Position numbers and translations under genes: made by a program
Assembly (NCBI RefSeq): GCF_030867095.1
Contig: NC_081831.1
Coordinates: forward strand, 17,708,001 to 17,772,000
Direction: 5' to 3'
Source: Alligator mississippiensis
Lineage: Eukaryota; Chordata; Crocodylia; Alligatoridae
Length of the DNA stretch: 64,000 nt
In this document: positions 10,626 to 20,876 of the stretch, one piece after another
How positions within the stretch are numbered: position 1 is the first letter of the stretch
Layout of the letters: the number at the start of each line of letters is the position of its first letter
Notes under the pieces: generated by a model
The model's input: only the letters and a program-made list of their open reading frames with translations
What the model was told of the DNA's origin: nothing
Database searches by the model: none

Positions 10626-13141
10626 CACCAACAAACCATGATGAAGAACCTTCTAATTCAATTCTAGGTAACTCCAGAAAGCTTGCAAATAAAATTGGCC
10701 CCAAAATGGAAATTTGGTCATTAAAAAAAAAAGAGAGAGAGAAATGGGACAAACAATTTAATTTTAAAATTTCCTATGGAATAGGAATTCCAAAATTGGG
10801 TTGAAATGACATTTAATTTTGAATTTTCAGAAGCATTTACAAACATGCTGGGCTTTCATAACCTTTTGGCTGAAGAGGGAGCATACGCCTGGGAGCTGGA
10901 TTTCCTGTCGCTTCCAGACTCTTGTTTCTTGTCACTTGGCAAGCTGGCTGCTGAGGAGCTGGGCAAGGGAGTTTGCAGGAAACCAGGCTGGTTGCCAAAT
11001 AAAACCTGGAAGGCGATGTTTGATCAGACACCTTCCTCATTTCCGTCAGAATTTTATCAAAATCGGCACTGCAGGTTTTGATGTTGCTGAATCTGTATTT
11101 TCCAACAGAAAAACATTCCTTTAGAAAATTTCTGGCTGGTTCTTTTTTTTTCACTTTATTTATGAACAAATCCAACTTATCTGATAACAAATTTAACATT
11201 TGAATATACACCCAATCCTCTACAATGTAAAGGCAGATATTTAACTTCCATCAAAAATGCTCCTTTATCCTAAGTCAGCATCCTCTGCTTTGTGTTCTTC
11301 TGACCAGCTTTAATCGTAAGACAATTTACTAAAAATTAACACATCTAAATTTAAAGTCTGGTGTTAAAAGCTCATAGGGTCATTAGTGGGAATTATTATT
11401 TGCTTTAGAGATGGGTTGGAAAAAAGGATATTTGATTGGGGTTGAAGGAAATAAATAAAATGGAAATTTCTTACTATCTGTAGAGGCCAAGCAAAGGCAG
11501 TATGTGACAAGTTTAGTTTTATATGCCTACTCCCAGTGAACTGAACAGTGCTGTCTGGCTGAAGAAACTCTATATGCAGAAAAAAGAGGCATCTGATTGC
11601 CTGAAAATAATTTGTGTGTGTGCGTGTGTGTGCACAATGGAAAGTTAGCAATATTAATGAGAAGCATAGATGAACAAACCAGGCACTTTGGTTCAGTCAT
11701 TTTGCTTGTTGTTCACTGTCATGACAGTTCACTGGAACATTACTCAAGTCAGAGTCAGTTGTCAGAGAAATGTCCCTCCAAAAATTCAAGCTTGTTCCAG
11801 CATCATGAGAGGTTTCAGTGTTGTCTCTTAACCTGCAGTGCTGTATCTTTACTGGACTGATTTGGAATATACCAGGCAGATCGTAAGATGGCAAGGAACA
11901 CGCCAACCACATTGTAGGCACGATTGACTTACATAGCTCATAAGGTGGAATTTAGCTTTATGAAGAGTGGAGGGTGCATAGCCTAGGTATCACGTACAGC
12001 CTATATTCACCTCCTAAAATAAGATAGCCAAGTTATTCCTAGGCTTTGTCTTGGCTCTGTATAATGTAGGAGTCATACAGTTCCCCATTGCTCTGCACTG
12101 GTACAAAGGAAGAGTGCTGTAGGCCTGCCATTTTGATATGGTTAATCACAGCCCAAATTTCTGAGCCAACAGGCTTAAACATATTAGTATTCTAATTTTT
12201 GTTTGCATTACAGTAACACCCAGAGTCCTGGCTAGAATCAGGGACTGAGAGTACTGGATGCTATATGGTTTCAAGACCATCTACTAGACCGCTGGGAGCT
12301 TAAACCCCCAAATGGACAGTAGAGATGAGAAGAATGAAAATGACTTTGGCTTATCCAGCGGACAAGACAGACATTGATGAGGGTTATGAACTTTGTCATT
12401 CTCTGTGAGAATGTTGCTTTAACAATTAAAACCCACACAAACCCCAGCTCTGGCTGCAGCTTGTGTTACCCCAGCAAGATATCTGACATTTGACACAGAA
12501 TGGGAAGTCAAAGAATGCAAGGAATTTGGTGACTCGACATAGGATTTATTATACCAGTTCTGCCGCTTAAGTCCATGTAATGTAAGATTGTTTTATGGCA
12601 TGTGGCACTGTTCTGTGGAGCTAATTTATAAGAAAACAATAATTATTCAAATGGGAATTTTTCCTGAGCCTACATAAACTGGTTGTGTGCTTGGCAGCAG
12701 GAGATTCTGCAAAGAAATGTACATTTACATTTTTTTGCATTGATGCTATTTACTTTTTCTGGAGTAACTCAATGCATGTATTCACTACAGTGGTTACCAT
12801 TGAACTTGACCTGGGAGTAGTATGGAAATGAGCCAAATGTTAAGAGAAAATGAGGTCTTTGTGCAGCAATGCCAATATATAAGGTTGCAGTATTGGGTCA
12901 AAGACTAGTTAAGAATTCCTTGAAATAGATGGATTCTCCTGCTAAAATCTGATGGTCTCTATTAAAATATGGGGTCATGAACTGCCACATGTGCTGAAAA
13001 TGATTTGTCAAGAGACCATGAAGACAGGACAGTGCATTGGAAGAGTTCCAAAGCAAATTGGATTTTCTGTACAGTGATGACTACACTAGGATGGCCTGTG
13101 AAGGTTTGGTAAAGCTCTCCGTCAACTGTGACAGCACAGAG
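10626..13141. other. Mostly unrecognised; short TG microsatellite
   Basis: The 10.74-11.14 kb part is A/T-rich with partly palindromic text (AATTTTAAAATT, CCTATGGAATAGG). It may belong to an old dispersed repeat, but I could not define ends. A short TGTGTGTGTGCGTGTGTG run lies at about 11612-11631. Nothing else was recognised. Confidence 0.4.
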
Positions 13142-13240
13142 CAGTGGTCCTCAAACTTTTCAGTCAGGGGACCCCACCACTCTTTGCAATGAGGTGACAG
13201 CCTGGTTGTGAACAACTGTTGGTGTTGCCTCCGCTTACCT
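13142..13240. mobile_element. Left-end fragment of an hAT-like element
   Basis: The sequence CAGTGGTCCTCAAAC at 13142 is a typical hAT-type left terminus. No matching right end (inverted complement) was found before or after the next element, so the copy appears truncated or interrupted. Confidence 0.4.
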
Positions 13241-13521
13241 CAGTGCTTTTCAACTGGGTGCTGCTGCCTCCAGGTAAAACTGCCCCATGTGTGTACTTCA
13301 CAGCCAGCTTGGGAAGAGAAGTGGCATATGCACACGCCCCTCCTGTATTAGGGCACTCTGATAACCCTAAAGCAGGACAGGAGAGCAGGCTTAGACCATA
13401 GCCCTTCCCAGTCTGCCCCCCTCCCCAATACTCCTCCTAGAAACAGAGGCATGTGGGTCATAAAATCCCAGGGGTATCTTGCATCCCAGGGTATCTTGCA
13501 GCATCCCAGTTGAGAACCATG
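13241..13521. mobile_element. Non-autonomous hAT-like element
   Basis: The left terminus CAGTGCTTTTCAACTGGG and the right terminus CCCAGTTGAGAACCATG are inverted complements with few differences. The 281-bp body has no transposase frame. No clean 8-bp duplication is visible, so exact edges are approximate. The interior has a short tandem repeat of GGGTATCTTGCATCCCA type near 13470. Confidence 0.55.
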
Positions 13522-16519
13522 GGTATAAAGCTTGCCTTACACTGAAGCAACATCATATGCTCCACAAAACCAGCACTCCAGAAGGTAGCATCTTTCTTGA
13601 CCCTGAGTCAAAGAAAGATTCATCCTAACCAGTAGAACAGACCAGATGATAGCAGCACCCTTTTTTGCCTCCCGAATTCATCAGCATTCCTGCAACTCAT
13701 TTAAGCCATTGTCCTGGTTTTAGGTGTGTCTGAAACCGTCTGTCTGCTCTCCATGAAGTTGGAGTAGGGGTGAAGTGGGAATTGTAGGCTGGGTGAAGAG
13801 TGGATTGAACAACTAGTGAGGTCTCTATGATTGGGGTTCTTAACCTGAGGTCTGTGAGGGGGAGTCAGAGGACTATTAGCCACCCTGCTTCTTTCTTATT
13901 ACTAGTGGGCTGGGTGGGCTAACTAGATATTGGCTTAATGGGAAGGGATTCCTAACGTGGTCTTGATATAGAAAAAGGTGCCACTATTTTGAAGAGGCTG
14001 AGAAGGCTTGCTCTTGCTCCATGGCAACCAGATTCCTAGAAAACTCTTTCCTCCTGGCTTCTGGTTTTCTTTGTTGTCTGACCTCTTAATAGACATGGTT
14101 CATATATCATAGACTGAGTAGGGAATACTTCAGCTTATACTCATATCTGCAGCTAAAGAGAATGTTTTCCAGTGCTCTGCATTTTGAAAACCCTTGAGAA
14201 CAGGACTCCTTAATCTTGACAGTCTTCCAGCTGCCTTGCATATATTTATATAGGGATTAACTGTAATGTAACAAGCATTTCCCCTGGACTGCTAAAGCCA
14301 TTGGCTCACATTCATCCCAGTGTAACTCTATTGGCTTCAGTGACATTTAGGATGGATGAATTTGGTTCATTATGCATCTCTGAACCTGCTAGGCTGTTTA
14401 ATTCTGGGCCAGAAGACTAGGGGTGTAAAACCAGTACCAGATTTTGAACTTCTGATGTTGATGGATTCCAGAAATTCCAGTGATGACTGCAGTGCAGGCT
14501 TAGGGGTGAGGTCCTCTGAGATATGAGGTTAGGGTCATGAATTGCATTCTAGGCACTCAGTGAGCAATGCAAGTGCCAGCTAAAGATCCTAAGGGAGTCT
14601 CTTGTAAGGCCTCTGCACTGCAGCTGGGCAAGTAGATCAGCAGCACTCAACTTAGGTAAGCAGGGCCAGATGAGCCTCAGCCTGCTGACCAGTTTTAGGG
14701 CTGCTTTTAAGGAGCACTTGTAGCACCTGGCTCTGGCTGCATGACAGACTGGCTTGAGTCTGTAAATAGTTCTCACCCACGTGACTTCCCTGGTGCCTGT
14801 TCCTGTATTCCTGCCCATGTACTCAGTCCCTAAACTTAGGGACCCCAGTTTGACTTTGGCTTAATTCCTGGCAACCTCTCTGACTTGGTGTGTAAACCCC
14901 CATTGACTTTGGCTTGCCCCTTGACTACTCTGGTAACGCTCCCAGCTCTAGCCACTAGAACTAATACGTCTGTGGACCCCGACACTTTAAAAAAAATAAA
15001 GAGATAATCTCACTGTCATTACAGTTAATTAATGAATATGTAAACATGCCCAGTAATACCTACATTAAGACATCCAGTCAAAAAAAACAAATGGGCCCAA
15101 AGACAGTCTTATAAAAAATAAAATGGTTACCATCATTTTTGTTCAATGTCCCTCTCTCAGGTCAGGAAATCACAAAAATCTTTACTGAGCTATAGTTAAG
15201 CTTCTGACCGATTGACTGGACTCTGACTGATCTGCCAAAAGGGCCCAGGCTTCTAGCTTAACTGGGGAATTTGCCAGCCAGTCAGGCCACTGACTTTTGA
15301 AACAGAGCTTAGCTCTAGTGATAGAGAAGGCAATTCTGATTCCCACCCAGTCTCTAAAGGATTTAATATATTTTACAGCCAAAAGAAAGCAAAATAAATC
15401 ATGCTTATGAACACAAAGCTGTCTCACTTTCTTGGAGGAAAAGTGCAGAATTGGGGTGGGGCATAAGGACACAGGGGCATATGTTGCCTTTAATTAGAGG
15501 TGTATACAAATCCCTCTCAAACTGCCCTGAATGCAGCGAAGCCTGGAGGTGGGTGGTTTCCTCTGATTATGTCAATCACAGATGTGCTGTGCAGTTTCTC
15601 AGAAATGTGGGTGTCTGGGGACTGCTGCTGGGGTGCAGGCTGCACAGATGATGGGAAGATTTGGGAGTCCACCCTCCTTCCAATGAGATGTGTGTGCATG
15701 GTCATGAAATTCATCATTCTGGGTGATGTCATGACATGATGGGAAACCGGATCATAAATCCAAGGAGAAAAAGACCCCACTGTGGGTCAGATGCTGGCAG
15801 TAAATTCAGATAACAGCTCATCAGTGAATCTTCCCCATCTTTTCTGGGTTTTTTTAAAATGGGAGAAAAGCTGGTGAAAAGCAGCTGTTTTTCATTTGTT
15901 CCCCATCTACACGAGCTGACACATCTCATTAGATAGCACAGCTTTTCCTCTTCGAGGCATGCCAGAGAACTCTCCCAACCCCCACATGCACTTTCTCTTG
16001 GGTGTCAAGATGTTCAGGGTCTGTTTGCATTTTGTTCCATGAGCTGACATCATTATCTTCAAATTCTCTGAACTAGTGGCACCAAGAGCTCCTTTGTTAT
16101 CATGGCTATTGTGTTACTGGGCTGCTCTCTGGCCTGCTCCTCTGGATTATAGAGTCCCAGACAGTGCAGAGAAAGGGGGCTCCATTCTAACATGCTGATG
16201 GAGGAATGGGAATGGGCAGGATTTGGGTTGTTGTGTACCCTGAAACCTGCCTCTCCATGGTTGGGGTGCTTTGGGTGGAAGCAAAAGATCCTATATGGAA
16301 TTTCACCTTGCAGGACAAAGCTATGAGTTGGAGAACACTGGAATCACTGGGCAGCAGCCAGGGAGGAGGTTTCCTTCCCTTCCTGTCCTTGCGAAGTCCA
16401 CCTCTACATCAGTTCTGGTAACCAGTTCTGGTTATGCAGGCCTGGAACACGCATGCGTGTGTTTCACAAAGACGAACTGATTTGTGCATTTGCATTAGTA
16501 AGGAAAGATGATCTGCTGC
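13522..16519. other. Unrecognised sequence, possible old repeat at 14.55-14.99 kb
   Basis: No gene was recognised. The 14550-14986 part has a run of GACTTTGGCTT-like phrases and ends GGACCCCGACA, a style seen in some sauropsid LTR relics. I found neither a matching start nor flanking duplications, so it is not called. The rest is ordinary unique sequence. Confidence 0.35.
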
Positions 16520-16985
16520 TTAGGGTACTAGTGTGAAACTTCAGAAATCTGGTTTCAACCTCTGTTCTGCCCTGTAGGACCTTAAGCAAAATACTCAGGG
16601 AACTTCAGGTTTCTGAATACATGTTAGATATCTAAATATCCTTTTGCATCTGGTCCTTAGTTTCTCTGGGCACGTCTACATGTTCATTAATGTGCTTTTG
16701 ATATTGTGCATTAAGTTTATTATCTCTAATATGAGGTACTATATAAAGGTGCAGTAGCTGTACTAATGCACAGTAGCAAAGGCAAACTTTTTTGTGAAGC
16801 TTAATGCGCAGTAGACTAATTGTATTGCGCATTAGGGTATTAGCCCAGTTTTTGCTGTGATGCACTAATGCACAGTAGAACAGTCCACTGCGCATTAAGG
16901 CATCTCATGTAGGCACGCCCTCTGTGTCTCAATTGTCCCTCTGTAAATTGAAGCTGATAGCACATCTCTTCCTCATCTCCTTTTT
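16520..16985 (+). repeat. MIR-like SINE relic, interrupted by a MITE
   Basis: The left part (about 16540-16600) resembles a MIR body (TTTCAACCTCTGTTCTGCC, then GGACCTTAAGCAAAATACT). The right part (16921-16970) continues the same family with TCTGTGTCTCAATTG and CCTCTGTAAATTG. The two parts are separated by the 253-bp MITE at 16668-16920, so the SINE is older than the MITE. Confidence 0.5.
16668..16920. mobile_element. MITE of the GGGCATGTCTAC family, copy 1
   Basis: The 253-bp element starts GGGCACGTCTACATG and ends CATGTAGGCACGCCC, an inverted repeat of 15 bp with three differences. The interior is rich in GTGCATTA and GCGCATTA phrases shared with the copies at 24411 and 33669. It has no coding capacity. 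The flanks share only about TCT, so the target duplication is short or eroded and the superfamily is unresolved. Confidence 0.7.
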
Positions 16986-17817
16986 TGCTGCCAATGTGTG
17001 TTCAGCATCCATTTAAACAATTAACTTCATAGCAAAAAAAGGAGGTGACATTTCCCCCCTGCAGGAGCAAACCTCTGGTCACCACTCTTGTACCATGCAC
17101 TGGCACCAGCACGGGTACCACACTGGGCACTGTGCTCTCCCCTCCCCATGGCCAGAGCTGGAGTCACTGCAGTGAAAGTGCAGGATGAAGCGTGCAGGGA
17201 GGAGGAGAACAGGACAGTAAGGTCCCTCCCTAGGTCCATTCTGGCAACTGTTCCTTAGGCAGTGCCCAGGGCTCATGCCCTGCTCACCCACCCATTGTTA
17301 TGCTATTAGTCAGTTGGAAGCCCCCACTAGATTTCCGTCATGTGTTAGACTAGCTCCCTATGCTCCAGCCTCACAGTGTTCTTATTTGCTTCACACACAC
17401 AATACTGCTGAAGGATTTTTCACCAGGCAGATGCTTTCTTCCAGGAAACAGTGGAAAACATTTTGTTTGGGGCAAGCAGCAATTCTGGTCCTGGCTCTCT
17501 CATTCCTTCCCATAGATATATGTATGGTTGCAAGATTAATATGTCCATTCCTTTTCTTTTCCTTCTGCTCCAGCTGCCAGTTGGTGTCAAATTGGTGGAG
17601 CAGACTTAACCTATCATCAGAGTTGGCCATCCAGTGAATGGATGGATGCATGGAGCTCATGACTGGGACCAAGTTTTGACCAAGTTACTATTTTGGTCAG
17701 TACATGTATCGTGTGATCATTACAGAAATCTGTTTCTGTCTCATAAAGGAAACTGTACAATTAAGCTTGTCAGAGCTAAAGGACTTTTTTGCATGCCTTA
17801 TAGCTCTAAGAAGGGGG
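16986..17817. other. Unrecognised unique sequence
   Basis: No feature was recognised. Short overlapping frames on both strands (up to 120 codons) look like chance. Confidence 0.4.
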
Positions 17818-18692
17818 TTCATAGATTCATAGATGCTAGGGTCAGAAGGGGCCTCAACAGATCATCGAGTCCAACCCCCTGCCTAGGCAGCAAAGAGTGC
17901 TGGGGTCAGCTGACCCCAGCCAGATGCCTGTCCAGCCTTCTCTTAAAGACCCCCAAGGTAGGGGAGAGCACCACCTCCCTTGGAAGTCCATTCCAAATTT
18001 TGGCCACCCTTACCATGAAGAAGTTTTTCCTGATATCCAGCCTAAATCTGCTTTTTGTCAGTTTGAGACCATTGTTCCTTGTTACCCCAAGAGGCACCCT
18101 GGTGAACAGAGCATCTCCGATCCCTTGCTGCGCACCCTAATGAATTTGTACGTGGCCACAAGATCACCCCTCAGCCTTCTCTTGTGGAGGCTGAAGAGGT
18201 CCAGGTCCCTTGGTCTCTCCTCATAGGCCTTGTCCTGTAAGCCTCTAAGCATATGAGTGGCCCCCCCTCTATAGTCTCTTGAGTCTATCAACATCCTTCT
18301 TGAGGTACGGTGCCCAAAACTGAATGCAGTACTCCAACTGTGGTCTGACCAATGCTGCACACTGGGGAAGTATCACCTCCTTGGATCTATTTGTCATGCA
18401 TCTGCTTGGAGTCTACTATGACTCCAAGATCCCTTTCTGCTTCTGTGCCGCTGAGAGGGTCATTTCCCAACCAGTAGGTGTGCTGGATATTATTGCACCC
18501 TAGGTGCAGCACCCTGCATTTGTTCTTGATGTACTGCATCCTATTGTGTACTGCCTACTTTTCTAACCTGTCTAGGTCTGCCTGCAATCATTCCCTACCC
18601 TCCAGAGGGCACACTTCAGCCCACAATTTAGTATCATCCACAAACTTGGGCAGAGTACACCTCACACACAGATCTGAGTCACTGATGAAAAG
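17818..18692 (-). mobile_element. CR1 LINE, 5'-truncated, minus strand
   Basis: The 3' end faces left with the tail TCATAGATTCATAGATGC at 17819 and the CR1 closing text just after it. Read on the minus strand, the C-terminal protein is clear: [40 protein letters not shown] and [12 protein letters not shown] at 17906-18097. Upstream lies DLDLFSLHKRRLRGDLVATY at 18082-18360. The family is the same as the copy at 61 kb, but frames are broken, so this one is older. Its 5' truncation point is at about 18690, only about 7 bp beyond the 3' end of the first tRNA-Gln gene. The frame at the break corresponds to the RT segment FISDSD, just upstream of the catalytic FADD box. Confidence 0.9.
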
Positions 18693-18698
18693 CTTTTT

Positions 18699-18770
18699 AG
18701 GTTCCACTGAGATTTGAACTCAGATCACTGGATTCAGAGTCCAGCGTACTAACCATTACACCATGGAACC
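18699..18770 (-). tRNA. tRNA-Gln (anticodon CTG)
   Basis: The minus strand folds as a standard 72-nt tRNA. The acceptor arms GGTTCCA and TGGAACC pair over all seven positions. The anticodon stem CTGGA/TCCAG and the T stem CTGAG/CTCAG are perfect, and the D stem pairs with wobbles. The seven-base anticodon loop CTCTGAA gives anticodon CTG, so glutamine. The internal A box (TGGTGTAATGG) and B box (GAGTTCAAATC) are intact. A TTTT run follows within about 15 nt, within the AAAAAGCTTTTC stretch, as a Pol III terminator. It is the best candidate working gene in the window. Its neighbours upstream are three more tRNA-like units in the same direction. Confidence 0.9.
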
Positions 18771-18798
18771 CCTTGTACAGCTCTATAAAGGAAAGACA

Positions 18799-18870
18799 TT
18801 CTCATACTGGGAGTCAAACCCCTGCCACCTGGGTGAAAACCACGAATCCGAACTGCTAGACCATGTGGGA
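18799..18870 (-). tRNA. tRNA-Glu (anticodon TTC), probably a pseudogene
   Basis: The minus-strand sequence begins TCCCACATGGTCTAGCAG and has the anticodon loop TTTTCAC, giving TTC for glutamate. Several pairs are lost. The acceptor arm has two mismatches (TCCCACA with TATGAGA), the T stem has two (AGGGG with CCCAG), and the anticodon stem has one. No TTTT terminator follows before the next unit, only TTT runs. It is recognisably derived from a tRNA-Glu gene but is probably inactive. Confidence 0.8.
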
Positions 18871-18887
18871 ACGACTAAATGGAAGAC

Positions 18888-18959
18888 TAGCAGTGGATAG
18901 CTTCAATCCATTGACCTCTGGGTTATGGACCCAGCATGCTTCCATTGCACCACTCTGCA
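18888..18959 (-). tRNA. Initiator tRNA-Met (anticodon CAT), probably a pseudogene
   Basis: The minus strand reads TGCAGAGTGGTGCAATGG, then the initiator-type anticodon arm TGGG-TCCATAA-CCCA with anticodon CAT. The GGTCAATGGATTGAAG part resembles the vertebrate initiator T arm. The acceptor arm has two mismatches (first pair and sixth pair), and the T stem has one mismatch and one wobble. No TTTT terminator follows. It is a likely relic. Confidence 0.82.
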
Positions 18960-18969
18960 CTAAAAGCTT

Positions 18970-19041
18970 AGGTTCCACCGAGAGTTGAACTCAGATTGCT
19001 GGATTCAGAGTCCAGAGTGCTAACCATTACACCATGGAGCC
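18970..19041 (-). tRNA. tRNA-Gln (anticodon CTG), second copy
   Basis: It is nearly the same as the gene at 18699-18770: loop CTCTGAA, anticodon CTG, perfect anticodon stem, and a T stem with one wobble. The acceptor stem has one mismatch at its third pair (GGCTCCA with TGGAACC). The downstream text AAGCTTTTAG supplies a TTTT terminator and resembles the flank of the first copy, so the two Gln units probably arose by local duplication. It could be active or marginal. Confidence 0.85.
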
Positions 19042-20698
19042 CCTTACATAACTCTCTCAGGGTGTTTTGTTATAGAGAAGAACAGGGGTTTGGAGGCAAT
19101 AGTCTCTCTGTCTCGCTATCTCTCTCATGCATTAGCCTGGTCTGTTCATGACTAGACTATCCTCTTAAGTCACACAGTAAAAGGGTAGACTGCAGGTCCT
19201 ATGACTTTCACCGATTACCTGATGTCTAGCCTGCAAGTCATGTGACTTTCATTTATAGTCACAGGTTGGTTTCTGGGAGCTCCAGATTGCCTGCTTTTAA
19301 AGAACCAGTAGGGATTACAGACATCGTGGCAGAGAACTCCCTAGGGAAGAGGGGGAGGTATGCAACTCTCTTTTAAGTCAAATGCCAACATGGAAAATAA
19401 CTAGGGGAAAATGTAACTTGAACTTATCTCAAAAACAAGTGTTCTTTGGGTCAGTTTAAGGATTTGGCAGAAATTCAGTTTTGATTTTATTCCAACTGTT
19501 TTATCCATTCTTTTTTATCCGTGCTGACTGAACTCATGCTGAAACTCACCCCGCAGAGAAAGAGAAGGTAATATCTGTGCACTATTTAAATTTAATTTAA
19601 ACTTTATGAATTTCAGCAGGTCTTAAGTGATGCATAGGCCTTGAGTTGGAACCTGCATAGGGGTGAACGAATGGATGAGTAAATAAGAAAGAGAAGTGAA
19701 GTAAATTACTGGCACTTTTTGCAAGCTTGTATAGACTGCAGTGTACCATGTCAGCACAAAACACCTTTGAGTCTGTATCAACAAGTTCAGATTTGAAAAT
19801 GAGGATAAATTGCCTTATATTACCACAGCTTTGTGAAAAGATAGAAGTTTCTGGATGGGATCTACAGCTTTCAGGTTCAGGTATCAGCTGCATAATTTCC
19901 TGTGTGATTTCAACACACTAATCTTTTTTTCAGTGAGCTGCTTTGCATACTGCATATGCCTTATATAAGCACGTTGAGGTTATAAATTAAAAAATATGTA
20001 TTTTTTTGGCAGAAGATTGCTGGCACATGACACAGCGTTCAGAGCTCTTAACCATAGCTGAGATACAGATGTTCATTGCCCATATAATCTTTCTCGTATC
20101 AGATAATCACACCAAGCCAATTCCTTTATCTTAAGCACCTTGTTGTGGGAACAGAATCCTGAGTGCATGAATTGCCGAGTTCCCTTACGCTTTTTATAAC
20201 AGGCATTAAAAAAAAAATCCAACTGGGCGCCTAAATGAAAATCAAACATGCAGGATGCCTACGATAAGAAAGGAGAACCACTAACACAGTAAAAATATAG
20301 ACGGAGATAAACTGGAAGCCAGCCAACAGCACACAGCCATATGGAGACTAAATAAAACCAGGTGAGGTTTCTTCTATAGTGGAATGTAAAATGTGATTGC
20401 ATTTGAGACACAGATGCTATTTTCTTCAAGATCATCCAGAGATTTTCATTCTTGTTATTTGTTATTTTATTTGGCTTGGCAAGAGGCTACAGAGCAGAGT
20501 GCTGACTGGGTGAAAAAGGGCATACTGCAGCAATGGTGTTCACAACATGAGAGCAATACTTTTGTCACAACTATGGGGACAATCTATTCTCAAAAGAGGA
20601 TTTTGCTCTACCAGAACGGATCAAATTAAAAACAAATGGGGAAAGCTCAAGGGAGAAAATAATATTACGTCACCACCCATCCTCAGAAGTGATCTAGG
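19042..20698. other. Unrecognised unique sequence
   Basis: No repeat, RNA or exon was recognised. There is a short A-rich run near 20208. Confidence 0.4.
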
Positions 20699-20876
20699 TA
20701 TCATAGAAGCAGGATTGGAAGGGACCTTGCAGATTTTCAAGCTAACCCCCTGCCTGGACAGGAAGGGCAGGCATTCTATAGGATTCCCATGCAGTCTCCC
20801 ACCCAAATCTGAACCAGGCCCAGGCCTGCTTAGTTTCCCAGATCACATACAATCAGTCCCATCTGGCCATAGGGCA
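20699..20876 (-). mobile_element. SINE-like retroposon with 5S rRNA head and CR1-type tail
   Basis: On the minus strand, positions 20875 down to about 20775 follow vertebrate 5S rRNA from near its start to about base 100. They give CCTATGGCCA, then TGATCTGGGAAACTAAGCAGG, then GGCCTGGTT, then GGGTGGGAGACTGCATGGGA. The Pol III A box (about 20820-20837), intermediate element and C box (about 20781-20804) are all recognisable. The head is followed by about 75 bp whose last part (20700-20762) matches the 3' end of the CR1 copies in this window: AACCCCCTGCCTGG, GGAAGGGACCTTGCAG and TCATAGA on the plus strand. A 5S-derived promoter plus the 3' end of an active LINE is the architecture of a LINE-mobilised SINE. 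The A, intermediate and C boxes carry several substitutions, so it is not young. An independent 5S pseudogene beside a CR1 stub is the alternative. Confidence 0.78.

Noticed and set aside
14640-14690. GGTAAGCAGGGCCAGATGAG, resembling part of 5S rRNA
   Set aside because: Only the TAAGCAGGG core fits; no C box or flanking 5S text is present.
14550-14986. Possible LTR relic ending GGACCCCGACA
   Set aside because: No start with TG and no target duplication could be found.
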